DNA from: Gemmatimonadetes bacterium T265
GTDB taxonomy: Bacteria; Gemmatimonadota; Gemmatimonadetes; Gemmatimonadales; Gemmatimonadaceae
Length of the DNA: 64,000 nucleotides
NCBI GenBank assembly: GCA_019973575.1
Contig: BPUI01000001.1
Coordinates: forward strand, 1,438,342 to 1,502,341
Direction: 5' to 3'
Made by a program: the position numbers and the translations under genes. Shown in pieces: positions 36,008 to 44,698 of the stretch. The notes beneath the pieces are model-generated. The model saw nothing but the letters and a program-made list of their open reading frames with translations, was not told the origin of the DNA and searched no databases. The stretch's first letter is position 1. Each line of letters starts with the position of its first letter.

Positions 36008-37894
36008 ATGCGCCGCTCGCTCCGGGTCCGCCTCGCCCTCCTTTCGTGCGTCGTCATCCGGCCGGCAGCGTACGCGGCCGCCCAACGTACCCCGGCGGAG
36101 CCCGCGCCCGTCCACGACGCCCGCGCCGCGCAGCGCAACTTCGAGTTCACCCGCCGCGTCCGGCTGCCGCTGACGGACTACCGGTCCGACGCCTCGCGCA
36201 ACGCGTACTACGGTGACGGGTGCCCGGTCCGCATCGGGCGCCTGTGCTGGTGGGATAACGACGACGAGGGCGCGCCCCCGCCCGAACCGGCGAGCATCAC
36301 GGCGGCCCGCACCCGCCTCCTGGACGTCCTCGCCCGGGCGGCCGCGGCCGATCCGACGAACGACTGGATCACCGGGCAGCGGGTCCGCTACGCCCTCGAA
36401 GCGCGGCGCCCCGACAGTGCCCTCGCCGTGGCCGTCGCCTGCACCGGTACCCCCACCTGGTGCCTCGGCCTGCGCGGCGTCGTTCTCCACCTCGCCAACC
36501 GCGCCGCCGATGCCGCCGCCGCGTTCGACTCGGCGGACGCCCTCCGCACCCCCGCCGAACGTTGCGCCTGGTACGACGTCTCGCCCTGGCTGGAGTCCGG
36601 TCCGGCGCACGCCTACCACCGCCTCGCCTGCGGCACCCCGGAGCGGGCCCGCTGGGAGGCGCGCTTCTGGCGCCTCGCCCAGCCGTTGTGGATGCTGCCC
36701 GTCAACGACCTCCGCAACGAGTGGAGCGCGCGCCGCGTCATGGCCCGCATCCACGCCGACGGCGCCAACCCGTACGGGATGAATTGGGGCGACGACCTGG
36801 CCGAATGTGAGCTGCGTTATGGCTGGCCGACCGGGTGGAGCACGCGCGAGAGCGCGACGTCGTCGATGTACGTGTTCAGCGGGGACGCGGGCCGGAGCGT
36901 CGTCGGGCACGAACCGGCGCCGAGTTATGACTTCGTCCCCCACCGCGGCGCGCTGGACGGAGGCCGAGCGGGCGCCGATGTGCCGGACGACGCGTGGACG
37001 CTCCGCCCCTCCCCCGACGCGACACCGACGGAGATGCGCTACGCCCCGGCCTACGCCGGCGGCGGCATCGGCACACCCACCCACCAGCTGGCGCGCTTCC
37101 GCCACGGCGACACCTCGGTCGTTGTCGGCGCCTACGACGCCACGCGCGACAGTCTCTGGAGTGAGGGCAGCACCCCGCCCACGCTCTCCGCAGCGCTTGT
37201 CGTTCTCGACGACTCGGGCCACGCCGCCGCGGCCCAACGGCGCGACTCGGTCGGGCGCACGGGTGCGCTCGTCGCGCAGCTCCCCGTCGCGCAGCTCTCA
37301 GTTGGCACCTCTCGGACCGGTCAGTCTCTCCCACACCAGCTACTCGGCCTCGAGATCCTCCAGCGCGACACCGTCCACACCAGCGACGGCCGCCGCGTAC
37401 TCGGCCGCGCGCTCCGGATCCGGACCCCGTGGCGGCCGCTCGCGTCGGACGCGCCGCTCTCGGACCTGCTGCTGCTCCGCCATTCCCCCGGCCCCACCCC
37501 GGCGTTCGCCGACGCGGTCGATAGCGCGGCGGGGACGCAGGCGGTGCGTCGCGGTGCCGCGATGGGGCTCTACTGGGAACAGTACGTGGCTCCCGTGACC
37601 ACACCGAGTTCGGCGGCGACACCAGCCACGCCGGATACCATCGTCATCGCGGCCACGCGTCTCACACGCAGCCTGCCTCAGCGGCTAGCCGCCCTCCTCG
37701 GGCGGGGCACCGTCGAGCGTCCGATTGCCCTACGCTTCGCGGACCCGGGCGGCCCCGCCCCCGGCCGCGCCATCGGCCTCACCTGGCCCGACGTCCCGGC
37801 CGGTGACTACCGCCTCGACGTCACCCTCGTTCCCGGCACCCCCGGGCGCCAACCTGCGACGAGCGCCCTCGTCGTTCACATCACCGAAGACTGA
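36008..37894 (+). CDS. Secreted protein of unknown function
   Basis: About 628 residues with a signal peptide (RRSLRVRLALLSCVVIRPAA, cut near AYAAAQ). The N-terminal half is helical and TPR-like (ITAARTRLLDVLARAAAADP, DSALAVAVACTGTPTWCLGL, ADAAAAFDSADALRT), with several Cys and Trp. The C-terminal third is beta-rich and may hold an Ig-like end (AIGLTWPDVPAGDYRLDVTL). It carries a tight WYDVSPWLESGPAHAYHRLA motif. I do not recognise the family; it is probably periplasmic or surface-bound. It is separated from the regulator by the GGTGTA repeats, and the next gene starts 13 nt after its stop. Confidence 0.6.
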   Translation: MRRSLRVRLALLSCVVIRPAAYAAAQRTPAEPAPVHDARAAQRNFEFTRRVRLPLTDYRSDASRNAYYGDGCPVRIGRLCWWDNDDEGAPPPEPASITAARTRLLDVLARAAAADPTNDWITGQRVRYALEARRPDSALAVAVACTGTPTWCLGLRGVVLHLANRAADAAAAFDSADALRTPAERCAWYDVSPWLESGPAHAYHRLACGTPERARWEARFWRLAQPLWMLPVNDLRNEWSARRVMARIHADGANPYGMNWGDDLAECELRYGWPTGWSTRESATSSMYVFSGDAGRSVVGHEPAPSYDFVPHRGALDGGRAGADVPDDAWTLRPSPDATPTEMRYAPAYAGGGIGTPTHQLARFRHGDTSVVVGAYDATRDSLWSEGSTPPTLSAALVVLDDSGHAAAAQRRDSVGRTGALVAQLPVAQLSVGTSRTGQSLPHQLLGLEILQRDTVHTSDGRRVLGRALRIRTPWRPLASDAPLSDLLLLRHSPGPTPAFADAVDSAAGTQAVRRGAAMGLYWEQYVAPVTTPSSAATPATPDTIVIAATRLTRSLPQRLAALLGRGTVERPIALRFADPGGPAPGRAIGLTWPDVPAGDYRLDVTLVPGTPGRQPATSALVVHITED

Positions 37895-37907
37895 CCGCGG
37901 CAGACCA

Positions 37908-38852
37908 GTGCTGAACGACGAGGACGCTCCCACGACCGATCGGCCCGACGACGACGCGCCCGCGCGCTACCGCGTCTGGGACCCCGCCGCCTACCGGCGG
38001 TTCGTCGCCGAGTTGGACGACGACCTCGGTGCCGCCCGCGAGGAAGGCGAGGCCCTCGCGGACCAGGATCGCGAGCTCGGCTGGACCCCGTCCGCGAGCC
38101 CGATGACGCTCTGGGCGCTCCTCGCCGACACCGCGGGAGGCAGCGACCGCTCGCGCGCCGCCCTCGTCGCCTGCGTATCCCACGTGACGGGCGGCCCGAA
38201 CACGATGCGCCCACTCACGGTCGTCCCCGACCCGGACGCGGCGCTCGTCCGCGCCCTCGGCGGCACGGAGCCCGCCGACCGCGCGGCCTGGCCGCAGTAC
38301 CTGATCTCGCTCGCCACCGAGGTGACCGAGGGCGAGGGCCGGCGGCTCCCGAAAGGCCCGCTCGCCCACGTCCGGGAGCGAGCCGCCCAACTCATCGCCG
38401 ACACCGAGGACGAGATCCAGGACGCCCTCGCGGCCGCCTACGAAGAGGGCGCGATCGCCGGCGCATGGGATGACGCGACCGAGGCCGGCACCCGCCAACA
38501 CGAGGTGGCCGCCGGCACCGATGCGCTCGCCCGCGCGGTCGCCGACGCCCGCGTCGAGCGCGCGATCGCGATCGCCGGCGCGAACGCCCTCCCCATCCTC
38601 ACCACCGGCGACGACCCGTCGGCCCTCGTCCTCGGACGCTTCCCGACCGGTTCGGCGGTGTGGCGCGAGCTCGTGCGCGCCGTCGTTGGCGGCGAGGTCG
38701 TCCCGGGCAGCACCGGGTGGCGCGGCGCGCTCTGGGCGCTCCAGGTGGCGTTCGTCGCCGGCACGGACGACGTCGCGTCGGTCCGCACCGGCAGCCGCAT
38801 CGTCCGTCAGGCCGCCGAACGGGCCGGCGTGGCGGCCGTCGTCACGGCGTGA
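37908..38852 (+). CDS. Cytosolic protein of unknown function
   Basis: 314 residues, acidic, no signal or membrane segment. Predicted mostly helical: YRRFVAELDDDLGAAREEGE, HVRERAAQLIADTEDEIQDALAAAYEEGA, ARAVADARVERAIAIAGANA. No catalytic motif stands out. GTG 37908 is 13 nt after the preceding stop, so the pair probably forms an operon. Confidence 0.55.
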   Translation: MLNDEDAPTTDRPDDDAPARYRVWDPAAYRRFVAELDDDLGAAREEGEALADQDRELGWTPSASPMTLWALLADTAGGSDRSRAALVACVSHVTGGPNTMRPLTVVPDPDAALVRALGGTEPADRAAWPQYLISLATEVTEGEGRRLPKGPLAHVRERAAQLIADTEDEIQDALAAAYEEGAIAGAWDDATEAGTRQHEVAAGTDALARAVADARVERAIAIAGANALPILTTGDDPSALVLGRFPTGSAVWRELVRAVVGGEVVPGSTGWRGALWALQVAFVAGTDDVASVRTGSRIVRQAAERAGVAAVVTA

Positions 38853-38882
38853 CGGTCGGGAGAGCCTGAGCGCGGCCGCCCG

Positions 38883-39536
38883 TCAGCCCGCCGCCCGCCC
38901 GACGGGCGCCGGCGCCGGCCCGCGCACCCACACGTCCACGGTATAGCCGTCCCGCGCGAGCAGCGTCCGGAGCAGCGCCACCGCGTTCGCCGACGCGCGC
39001 TGCGTGAGCCCCATCTCCCGCCCGGCCCGCAGCAGCTGCGCCCGCACATCGGCCTGGATGCTGTCGCGGTCCGCGGGGTGGAACGGGTTGAGCAGCCCCG
39101 CGTGCTCGTCGTACGTCCGCACGCTGAGCACTTCGACGCCGAAGATCTCCGCCGGCGGCAGCGCCACGCTGATCCGGCGCGCGCCGTCGTCCACGCGGAC
39201 GTCGACCCCGCCGCCCGCGCGCGTCGAGTCGAGGTCGATCCCCGCGCTCACCCGCCCGGTCACGACGAGCAGCGCGCGCTTGGTCGACAGAAACCGGGTG
39301 TTCTCGTACGCGACGACGTCCCGCACGGTCGCCTCGGCCGAGACCAGCTTCGCCACCGACCGCACCTGCTCGACGACGAGGTCGTGCGAGATCCGCGGCG
39401 GCGCGGGCGGCGGCACGACGCGGTCCGCGAGCCGACGACCCGCGACGAGCGCGAGGGTGAGCACGACGCCGATCGCCGCCACCGCGAGGGCCGCGGCAAC
39501 CAGGCGACGCGTCCACGGATCGGCGGGACGGGGCAC
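38883..39536 (-). CDS. DUF4230-like membrane-anchored protein
   Basis: About 217 residues: one N-terminal transmembrane helix (RRLVAAALAVAAIGVVLTLALVAG region), then SHDLVVEQVRSVAKLVSAEATVRDVV and LLVVTGRVSAGIDLD, a pattern of DUF4230 proteins. Beta-rich middle (RISVALPPAEIFGVEVLSV) and a helical end (QLLRAGREMGLTQRASANAVALLRTLL). GTG 39536 is chosen; the frame runs upstream across the divergent gene's start. Function unknown. Confidence 0.7.
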   Translation of the reverse strand: MPRPADPWTRRLVAAALAVAAIGVVLTLALVAGRRLADRVVPPPAPPRISHDLVVEQVRSVAKLVSAEATVRDVVAYENTRFLSTKRALLVVTGRVSAGIDLDSTRAGGGVDVRVDDGARRISVALPPAEIFGVEVLSVRTYDEHAGLLNPFHPADRDSIQADVRAQLLRAGREMGLTQRASANAVALLRTLLARDGYTVDVWVRGPAPAPVGRAAG

Positions 39537-39555
39537 CCCGCAGTATACCGCCCGT

Positions 39556-40344
39556 ATGCCGCCCGCCGCGGCGCCCCGGTCCGTGCCACGCACCGCGGCG
39601 TCGGCCTTGCGCGGGGCGCTCGGCATGCCGACCACCGTCCAGCGTCGCGACGACGGGGCGACCGAGGCCGCGCGGCGCGTCGCGATCGCCACCGCCGTGT
39701 TTTCCGTCGTCCACACGATCCTCGCCAGCCACCGCGCCAAGCGCCTCGCGGAGCGCGTGGTCGGCGAGCGCGCGGCCCGCGGTGGCTACCGCCTCGCCTA
39801 CAACGGCGTCGCCATCGGGATGACGCTCGGACTCACCGCCTACGTTCTGCGCCGCCGCGGTCCGATGGTCTACGCGCTCCACGGCCCCGCAGCCGCGCTC
39901 GTCCGCACGGGGCAGCTCGCCGCCTTGGGGATCGCCCTCCGCGCGGCCATCGACGCGGGCTTCGCCGACCTCTCAGGCTTCGGGCCCGCCTGGCGCTGGA
40001 TCGCCGGCGCCCCTCTTTCGCCAGCGCCCGACGGGCAGGGCCCCTCCGAACGTCGCCCCGGCGAACCGACCCCCCACGGCACGTTCGCCCGGACCCGGAA
40101 CCCACTCAACTTCTACGTCGTCCCGGTCCTCTGGCTCGCCCCGCGCGCGAGCGCGGGCCGGATCGGACTCAACGCGGCCTTCACCGCGTACTGCGTGCTC
40201 GGCTCGTGGCACGCCAACCAGATGCTCGCGGCGCGGCACGGGGCGGGGTGGGGAGAATACGAAGCGGCGGTGCCGCTGTTTGTGCCGCGGGGACGCGTTA
40301 GACACGGCGCTGTCGATGCTGCGGTGTTGGTGAAACGCTGTTGA
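39556..40344 (+). CDS. NnrU/isoprenylcysteine-methyltransferase-like membrane protein
   Basis: 262 residues, four or five hydrophobic segments. VFSVVHTILASHRAKRLAERVVG is an NnrU-type opening and TFARTRNPLNFYVVPVLWLA with WGEYEAAVPLFVP matches the C-terminal SAM-binding part of ICMT/MddA-like enzymes (RNP and E-Y motifs). A methyltransferase role is possible but not shown. The last 17 residues (from VRHGAVDAAV) are encoded by the first units of the 14-bp repeat array, which supplies the stop codon. Confidence 0.65.
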   Translation: MPPAAAPRSVPRTAASALRGALGMPTTVQRRDDGATEAARRVAIATAVFSVVHTILASHRAKRLAERVVGERAARGGYRLAYNGVAIGMTLGLTAYVLRRRGPMVYALHGPAAALVRTGQLAALGIALRAAIDAGFADLSGFGPAWRWIAGAPLSPAPDGQGPSERRPGEPTPHGTFARTRNPLNFYVVPVLWLAPRASAGRIGLNAAFTAYCVLGSWHANQMLAARHGAGWGEYEAAVPLFVPRGRVRHGAVDAAVLVKRC

Positions 40345-40479
40345 TGTCACGCTGTTGGTAGGGCACTGTTGATACGGCGGCCCGCGCCGACCGGGGGCAG
40401 CGCCGTTCCAACAGCGCCGTATCAACAGCGCCTCACCAACAGCGTGACATCAACAGCGCCCGACCAACAGCGCCGTCCC
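40306..40479. repeat. Inverted array of 14-bp units, copy 2 (5 + 5 units around a 34-bp spacer)
   Basis: Five 14-bp units (40306-40375, e.g. CACGCTGTTGGTAG), a 34-bp spacer (40376-40409) with the same ends GGCGGCCCGC and GCCGTTCC as copy 1, then five inverted units (40410-40479, e.g. AACAGCGTGACATC). The order of variable bases is mirrored: GTAT, (T)CAC, ACAT outward on the right match GTAT, CTAC, ACAT read from the left arm, so a stem of about 55 bp can form. Located between convergent genes and overlapping the end of the first. Confidence 0.95.
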
Positions 40480-40485
40480 CCGCCC

Positions 40486-41562
40486 TCACGCCGCCACCGC
40501 AACCACCGCCCGCCCAACCCTCCCCTCCGCCCACTCGAACGTCCGCCGCTCCGCGTAGTAATCGGCCCGCCACGGCACCCGCCCTCCTACAAACCCGACA
40601 TGCCCCCCCCGGGCGTGGAACTCGACCGCGAGGCACCGATTCCCCTCCGCCACCCCCCGCACCTCGTCCAACACCTCCGGCGGCAGAAACGGATCGTCCA
40701 CCGCGCTGAGCAACAGCGTCGGCGTCCCGATCCGCCCCAGGTACCCCAGCGCGCTCGACCGGGCGTAGTAGTCCTCCGCCCCCGTGAACCCGTGCACCCC
40801 CGCCGTCAGCACGTCGTCGAAGTCCCACAACGTCCGCAATTCGGCGAGTCGCGCCCGGTCCACGAGGTCCGGGTAGACCTCCAGCTTCCGCTCTACCTTG
40901 GCGACGAGCGACCGCAAGAAGTTGCGCTCGTACACCCGCGAGAACCCCTTGCCGATGTGCCGCGCCCCGCGCGCGAGATCGTAGGGCACCGAGATCGCGA
41001 CCGCCCCCTTCACATTTGCCGGCACGACCTCGCCGGTCACATTAGGACTGCCTGGTCCGAGCGGGCCGCGCTCCCCCAGGTACTTCAGCAGGACGTTTCC
41101 GCCGAGTGAAACGCCAGCGAGGAACAAGGGCCGGTCCGGGCGTTCGGCCGCTACCCGGGCGACGACGAGGGCGAGGTCGCTCGTCTCCCCGGAATGGTAG
41201 AAGCGGCGCTGCCGATTCATGTCCGCGCCGCAGCTGCGGTGGATCAGCACGTCCATCCCCCACCCGCGCCGCCGCGCCTGCTCGAACATCCCCTGCACGT
41301 AGTGCGACCGCTCCCCTCCTTCCAGCCCGTGGAGGAGCAGGAACCGCGGCGCCGCACTCTCGGCGTCCAACCGTACCACGTCGACGAAGTCCACGTCCGG
41401 CGTGTCCCATCGCTCCGTCCGGACGCGCGCATCGCGCGCCGGCGCCCGCCGACCCTGGCGGACGAACTTGCCGTACAACGTCTGCGCGTGCGCGCCCGGC
41501 ACCCACCAGGCGGGACGGTAGCTGGGCGGCGGCACGGCTGGCGGCGGAACGACAGGGGGCAT
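40486..41562 (-). CDS. YheT-type alpha/beta hydrolase
   Basis: 358 residues of the UPF0017/YheT family: AWWVPGAHAQTLYGKF at the start (the GxHxQT hallmark), LLLHGLEGGERSHYVQGM, nucleophile Ser in LAGVSLGGNVLLKYLGE and a C-terminal ARGGHVGFVGG histidine. Cytosolic esterase-like protein with an unsettled substrate. It ends seven bases from the 14-bp repeat array and diverges from the small membrane protein upstream of the lipid-like cluster. Confidence 0.92.
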   Translation of the reverse strand: MPPVVPPPAVPPPSYRPAWWVPGAHAQTLYGKFVRQGRRAPARDARVRTERWDTPDVDFVDVVRLDAESAAPRFLLLHGLEGGERSHYVQGMFEQARRRGWGMDVLIHRSCGADMNRQRRFYHSGETSDLALVVARVAAERPDRPLFLAGVSLGGNVLLKYLGERGPLGPGSPNVTGEVVPANVKGAVAISVPYDLARGARHIGKGFSRVYERNFLRSLVAKVERKLEVYPDLVDRARLAELRTLWDFDDVLTAGVHGFTGAEDYYARSSALGYLGRIGTPTLLLSAVDDPFLPPEVLDEVRGVAEGNRCLAVEFHARGGHVGFVGGRVPWRADYYAERRTFEWAEGRVGRAVVAVAA

Positions 41563-41604
41563 GCGAGATTATACCCGCTCCGTGCCGCCCCGATACGTCC
41601 CCCC

Positions 41605-41931
41605 ATGCTCCCCGCCGCCCCGCTCGCGACCCTGATCGCCCTCGCCGGCGCGGCCGCGCCCGCGGCCGTCCTGCACGTCGCCCTCCGCCACGCGATGCGG
41701 GCCCGCGGACTCGCGCGCTGGCGCCTCGCCGACACGCTGCTCGTCAGTCCCCTCCTCTTCCTCAGCCTGTTCACCGCCTTCGGCGCCCTCGCCCACGCCC
41801 TCGGACGCGCCGTAGAAGAATCCACAGACGGCGGCGTCACGGGCGCCCACCTCGCGGGCACGCTCGTCGTCGCGGCGGGCGCGTTCGTCGCCGCCGGCTT
41901 CGGCGCGCGCGCGATCGGCAAGCTCTATTGA
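41605..41931 (+). CDS. Small membrane protein, first gene of the 41.6-51.4 kb cluster
   Basis: 108 residues with three hydrophobic segments (about 5-25, 46-63, 84-103), unrecognised. Its TGA overlaps the TTG start proposed for the HAD gene (ATTGAG), so the two are likely coupled. Confidence 0.5.
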   Translation: MLPAAPLATLIALAGAAAPAAVLHVALRHAMRARGLARWRLADTLLVSPLLFLSLFTAFGALAHALGRAVEESTDGGVTGAHLAGTLVVAAGAFVAAGFGARAIGKLY

Positions 41932-42701
41932 GCGCCTCGACGGACGACCTCCCGCACGCGGTCCTCTTTGATTTCGGCGGCACGCTCGACGCTGACGGCC
42001 TGCCCTCCGTCGCCCAGTTCGACCTCGCGTACCGAGCCGAAGGGGGAACGCGGGACCCGGGAGCGTTCGCGGACGCATTCCGCACCTCCGACTGGCAGCT
42101 CGCCAGCCTCGCCCACGTCGCCGGCCTGGCGTTCACCGCGACCGTCGACGCCCAGATCGCCCTCCTTGCCGCGCTCCTCCCCGGCGAATCGCACGTCGAC
42201 TGGCGCGCCGTCGCGGCCCGTGTCACAGCCGCCGCCCACGCCGTCGCCGCCCGCAACCGCCCGCTACTTCAGTCTCTCCACGCCCACGCCCGACTCGGCG
42301 TCGTCTCCAACTTCACCGGCAACGTCGACCGCTGCCTCGACGAGCTCGGCCTTCTCGACCTCTTCGATGCCATCGCCGATTCGGCCGTCGTCGGCCACGC
42401 CAAACCGGACCCCGAGCTCTTCCGCACCGCACTCCGCGCCCTCGACACCCCGCCGGCCAACGCGATGATGGTCGGCGATAACCCCTTTGCCGACGTGCGC
42501 CCCGCCGCCGCGCTCGGCATGCGCACGTGCTGGCTCGCCCCGCTCCAAAGGCCGGCACCCGACGGTTGCACCCCGACGCACCGCATCGCCCGCCTCCCCG
42601 ATCTGCTCGCGGTGCTCGGCGTGGATCCTCGCGTCCGCGGGGATGACGGCCGTGGTCGCAGTCATCCCCGCGCAAGCGCGAATCCACCCTTGGTCCGGTG
42701 A
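41928..42701 (+). CDS. HAD-superfamily phosphatase with repeat-derived C-terminus
   Basis: About 257 residues. DFGGTLDADG carries the nucleophile Asp; VVSNFTGNVD is motif II, GHAKPDPELFRTAL motif III and VGDNPFADVRPAAALG motif IV, so all HAD motifs are intact. A TTG start at 41928 is inferred because no ATG or GTG precedes motif I closely. The last 20 or so residues (VDPRVRGDDGRGRSHPRASA) translate an inverted pair of REP-like palindromes (42622-42687). It overlaps the nucleotidyltransferase start by four bases. Confidence 0.8.
   Translation: MSASTDDLPHAVLFDFGGTLDADGLPSVAQFDLAYRAEGGTRDPGAFADAFRTSDWQLASLAHVAGLAFTATVDAQIALLAALLPGESHVDWRAVAARVTAAAHAVAARNRPLLQSLHAHARLGVVSNFTGNVDRCLDELGLLDLFDAIADSAVVGHAKPDPELFRTALRALDTPPANAMMVGDNPFADVRPAAALGMRTCWLAPLQRPAPDGCTPTHRIARLPDLLAVLGVDPRVRGDDGRGRSHPRASANPPLVR
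42622..42687. repeat. REP-like palindrome pair inside the HAD gene 3' end
   Basis: Unit GTGGATCCTCGCG...GGGGATGAC (42622-42648) is repeated in inverse as GTCATCCCCGCG...CGAATCCAC (42661-42687). Each unit is itself a hairpin. The same repeat type occurs at 47105-47197. Confidence 0.8.
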
Positions 42702-43483
42702 GGGACCGTCTCCACGTGAACGGCCCCGTCCTCCACGGCCTCCTCCTCGCCGGCGGCGAGGGTTCGCGCCTCGCCGCCGACGGTGTTGCGACGCCCAAGG
42801 CGCTCGTCCCCGTCGGCGGGCGTCCACAGCTCGTCGGGCTGGTCGAACGGTTCGCCGCGCTCGGCTGCCCGTCGGTCACCTGCCTCGTGCACGCCGACGT
42901 CGCCCCGCAGGTCGACCCCTCCGCACTGCGGGCGGCCGCCGCGGGCGTCCCCGTCCGCGTCGTGCCGTGCCGCACCCCGTCGTCGCTTCACACCCTCGTC
43001 GCCGGGCTCGCCGCCGTCCCGCCCGGTGCCGTGTTCTGCTCGATGATCGACACGGTGATGGCCCCCGCCGACTGGGGCGTCGTCCACGCCGCCGCCGTGC
43101 GCGCCCTCGGCGCAGGCGCCGACGCGCTGCTCGCCGTCACCCCCGACCCGGAGGACGATGACGCGCCCCTCCGCGTTCGCGTGCGGGGCGACGGTCGCGT
43201 GACGCGTGTGGGCGGCGACGCGGCCGAGTACGCCGACCAGCGCACGGCCGGCGGGCCCGTGCTGATCACCGGCGGCGTGTACGCCTTCGCGCCGTCCGCG
43301 CGCGAGCGGGCCCACGCCCTCGCGGCCGCGGGCGGCGCGCGCATGCGGGCCTTCCTCGCCGCGCTCGTCAACGACGGAGCCGACGTGCGGGCGGCCGTCG
43401 TCGCGCGTATTCTCGACGTCGACCACCGGCGCGACCTCGACGCCGCCAACGCGTACGCCACGGAGTGGGCCGCCGCGGAGTAG
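42698..43483 (+). CDS. NDP-sugar/polyol-phosphate nucleotidyltransferase
   Basis: 261 residues. LLLAGGEGSRLAADGVATPKALVPVGG is the NTP-transferase signature (GGxGxR...PK). Later come VPCRTPSSLHTLVAGLAAVP and an acidic metal site in CSMIDTVMAPADW. It would activate a phosphorylated sugar or polyol with NTP. Next to a CDP-alcohol phosphotransferase, a CTP-dependent activation like that of inositol-1-phosphate cytidylyltransferase is plausible (inference). GTG start overlaps the HAD stop. Confidence 0.85.
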   Translation: MRDRLHVNGPVLHGLLLAGGEGSRLAADGVATPKALVPVGGRPQLVGLVERFAALGCPSVTCLVHADVAPQVDPSALRAAAAGVPVRVVPCRTPSSLHTLVAGLAAVPPGAVFCSMIDTVMAPADWGVVHAAAVRALGAGADALLAVTPDPEDDDAPLRVRVRGDGRVTRVGGDAAEYADQRTAGGPVLITGGVYAFAPSARERAHALAAAGGARMRAFLAALVNDGADVRAAVVARILDVDHRRDLDAANAYATEWAAAE

Positions 43484-43644
43484 GCCGCCGCGGACCGAGG
43501 GGCGGTGTAGCACCGGACGTCGCGGAGACCCCCGTCCGACGCCGCGACCAGAACGTCGCAAATCCGTCGCGCAAGCGTTGCGTATGCCGCCCGGGCCCGA
43601 TTGCATACGCTCCGGCTAGCCTCAGCCGAGCCCACGTTCCGGTC

Positions 43645-44691
43645 ATGCCCCGCGTCGTCGCCCTCTTTCGCAAGTCGTCCTACTCGCCCGCGCAGCACCG
43701 TACCAACGACACCGCCATCCTCGACGACACCCTCGCGCACTTCGTGGCCGCGGGGTGGGCGGTGGAGCGGATCGACGAGGCGGTGCTCGACGCAGCGGCC
43801 CGGGACGACGGCGGCGCGGTACCGGAGGCGGTGCCCGCCGACGCCGACCTCTACCTCAGTATGTGTCAGGGTCCCGCGACCGCGCGGCTCCTCGGCCTCG
43901 AGGCGGCCGGCGCTCGGCTCATCAACCGGCCCTCAAGCGTGCTCGGCTGTCACCGGCACCGCCTCGTGCCGGCGCTCGCCGCCGCGGGCGTGCCGTTCCC
44001 CGCGACCGACGTCCTCGACCTCGCGACCGCGGATGCCGCGACCGTCGCGGCCTCGCCCGTCGTGCGCGCCGCGTCCGCCGCGGGCGGGCGCGTCTGGATC
44101 AAACGCGGTGACGTACACGCCGAGCGGGCGGACGACGTCGTCGCGGTGCCGGCAGCCGATGCGGCGGGCGCGGCCGCGGAATTCCGCGCGCGAGGGATCG
44201 GCCGCATCGCCCTGCAGGCCGACGTCGCGGGGCCGGTGATCAAGTTCTACGGCGTCGCCGACGGGCGCTTCTTCCGCTGGTACGACGCGGCCGCCGGGCT
44301 CGACGGCCCGCGTCCCGTGGTCGACGAAACCCAACTCCGGGCGCTCGCCTTCGCGGCGGCGCGCGCGCTCGGGCTCGAAGTATTCGGCGGAGACGTCGCG
44401 CTCCCCGCGCCCGACGCGCCCGTGTTGATCGACCTCAACGACTGGCCGAGCTTCGCGCCCTTCCGTGCGGAGGCCGCGGCCGCGATCGCCACGTACGCGC
44501 TCACGCGCGTAGACGACCCCGCCGCGCTCACGCGCATCGACGAGCCCGCCGGGCTCGCGCGCGTTGACGCGTCTCTCGCGCGGGGGCGGGCCGCGGCCGA
44601 CGCCCAGCACGGCCTCCCCTTCAGAACGTCCGACGGGGCCAGCCGGCGCGTGCGGTCCGCGGCTTCCTACGCTTACGACGAACTTACCTGA
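43645..44691 (+). CDS. ATP-grasp-type ligase
   Basis: 348 residues with a RimK/ATP-grasp look: an N-terminal pre-ATP-grasp part (VVALFRKSSYSPAQHRTND, DLYLSMCQGP), INRPSSVLGCHRHRLVPALA, the ATP-binding lysine in GRVWIKRGDVHAE near residue 152, and the metal-binding LIDLNDWPSFAPFR near 265. Likely forms an amide or peptide bond to a carboxylate. ATG 43645 follows a 161-nt gap that may hold a promoter; the aminotransferase begins seven bases after its stop. Confidence 0.75.
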   Translation: MPRVVALFRKSSYSPAQHRTNDTAILDDTLAHFVAAGWAVERIDEAVLDAAARDDGGAVPEAVPADADLYLSMCQGPATARLLGLEAAGARLINRPSSVLGCHRHRLVPALAAAGVPFPATDVLDLATADAATVAASPVVRAASAAGGRVWIKRGDVHAERADDVVAVPAADAAGAAAEFRARGIGRIALQADVAGPVIKFYGVADGRFFRWYDAAAGLDGPRPVVDETQLRALAFAAARALGLEVFGGDVALPAPDAPVLIDLNDWPSFAPFRAEAAAAIATYALTRVDDPAALTRIDEPAGLARVDASLARGRAAADAQHGLPFRTSDGASRRVRSAASYAYDELT

Positions 44692-44698
44692 CCCGACC

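Noticed and set aside
40369-41109. Plus-strand frame of 246 codons antisense to the YheT hydrolase
   Set aside because: Starts in the repeat array and is a shadow of the minus-strand hydrolase.
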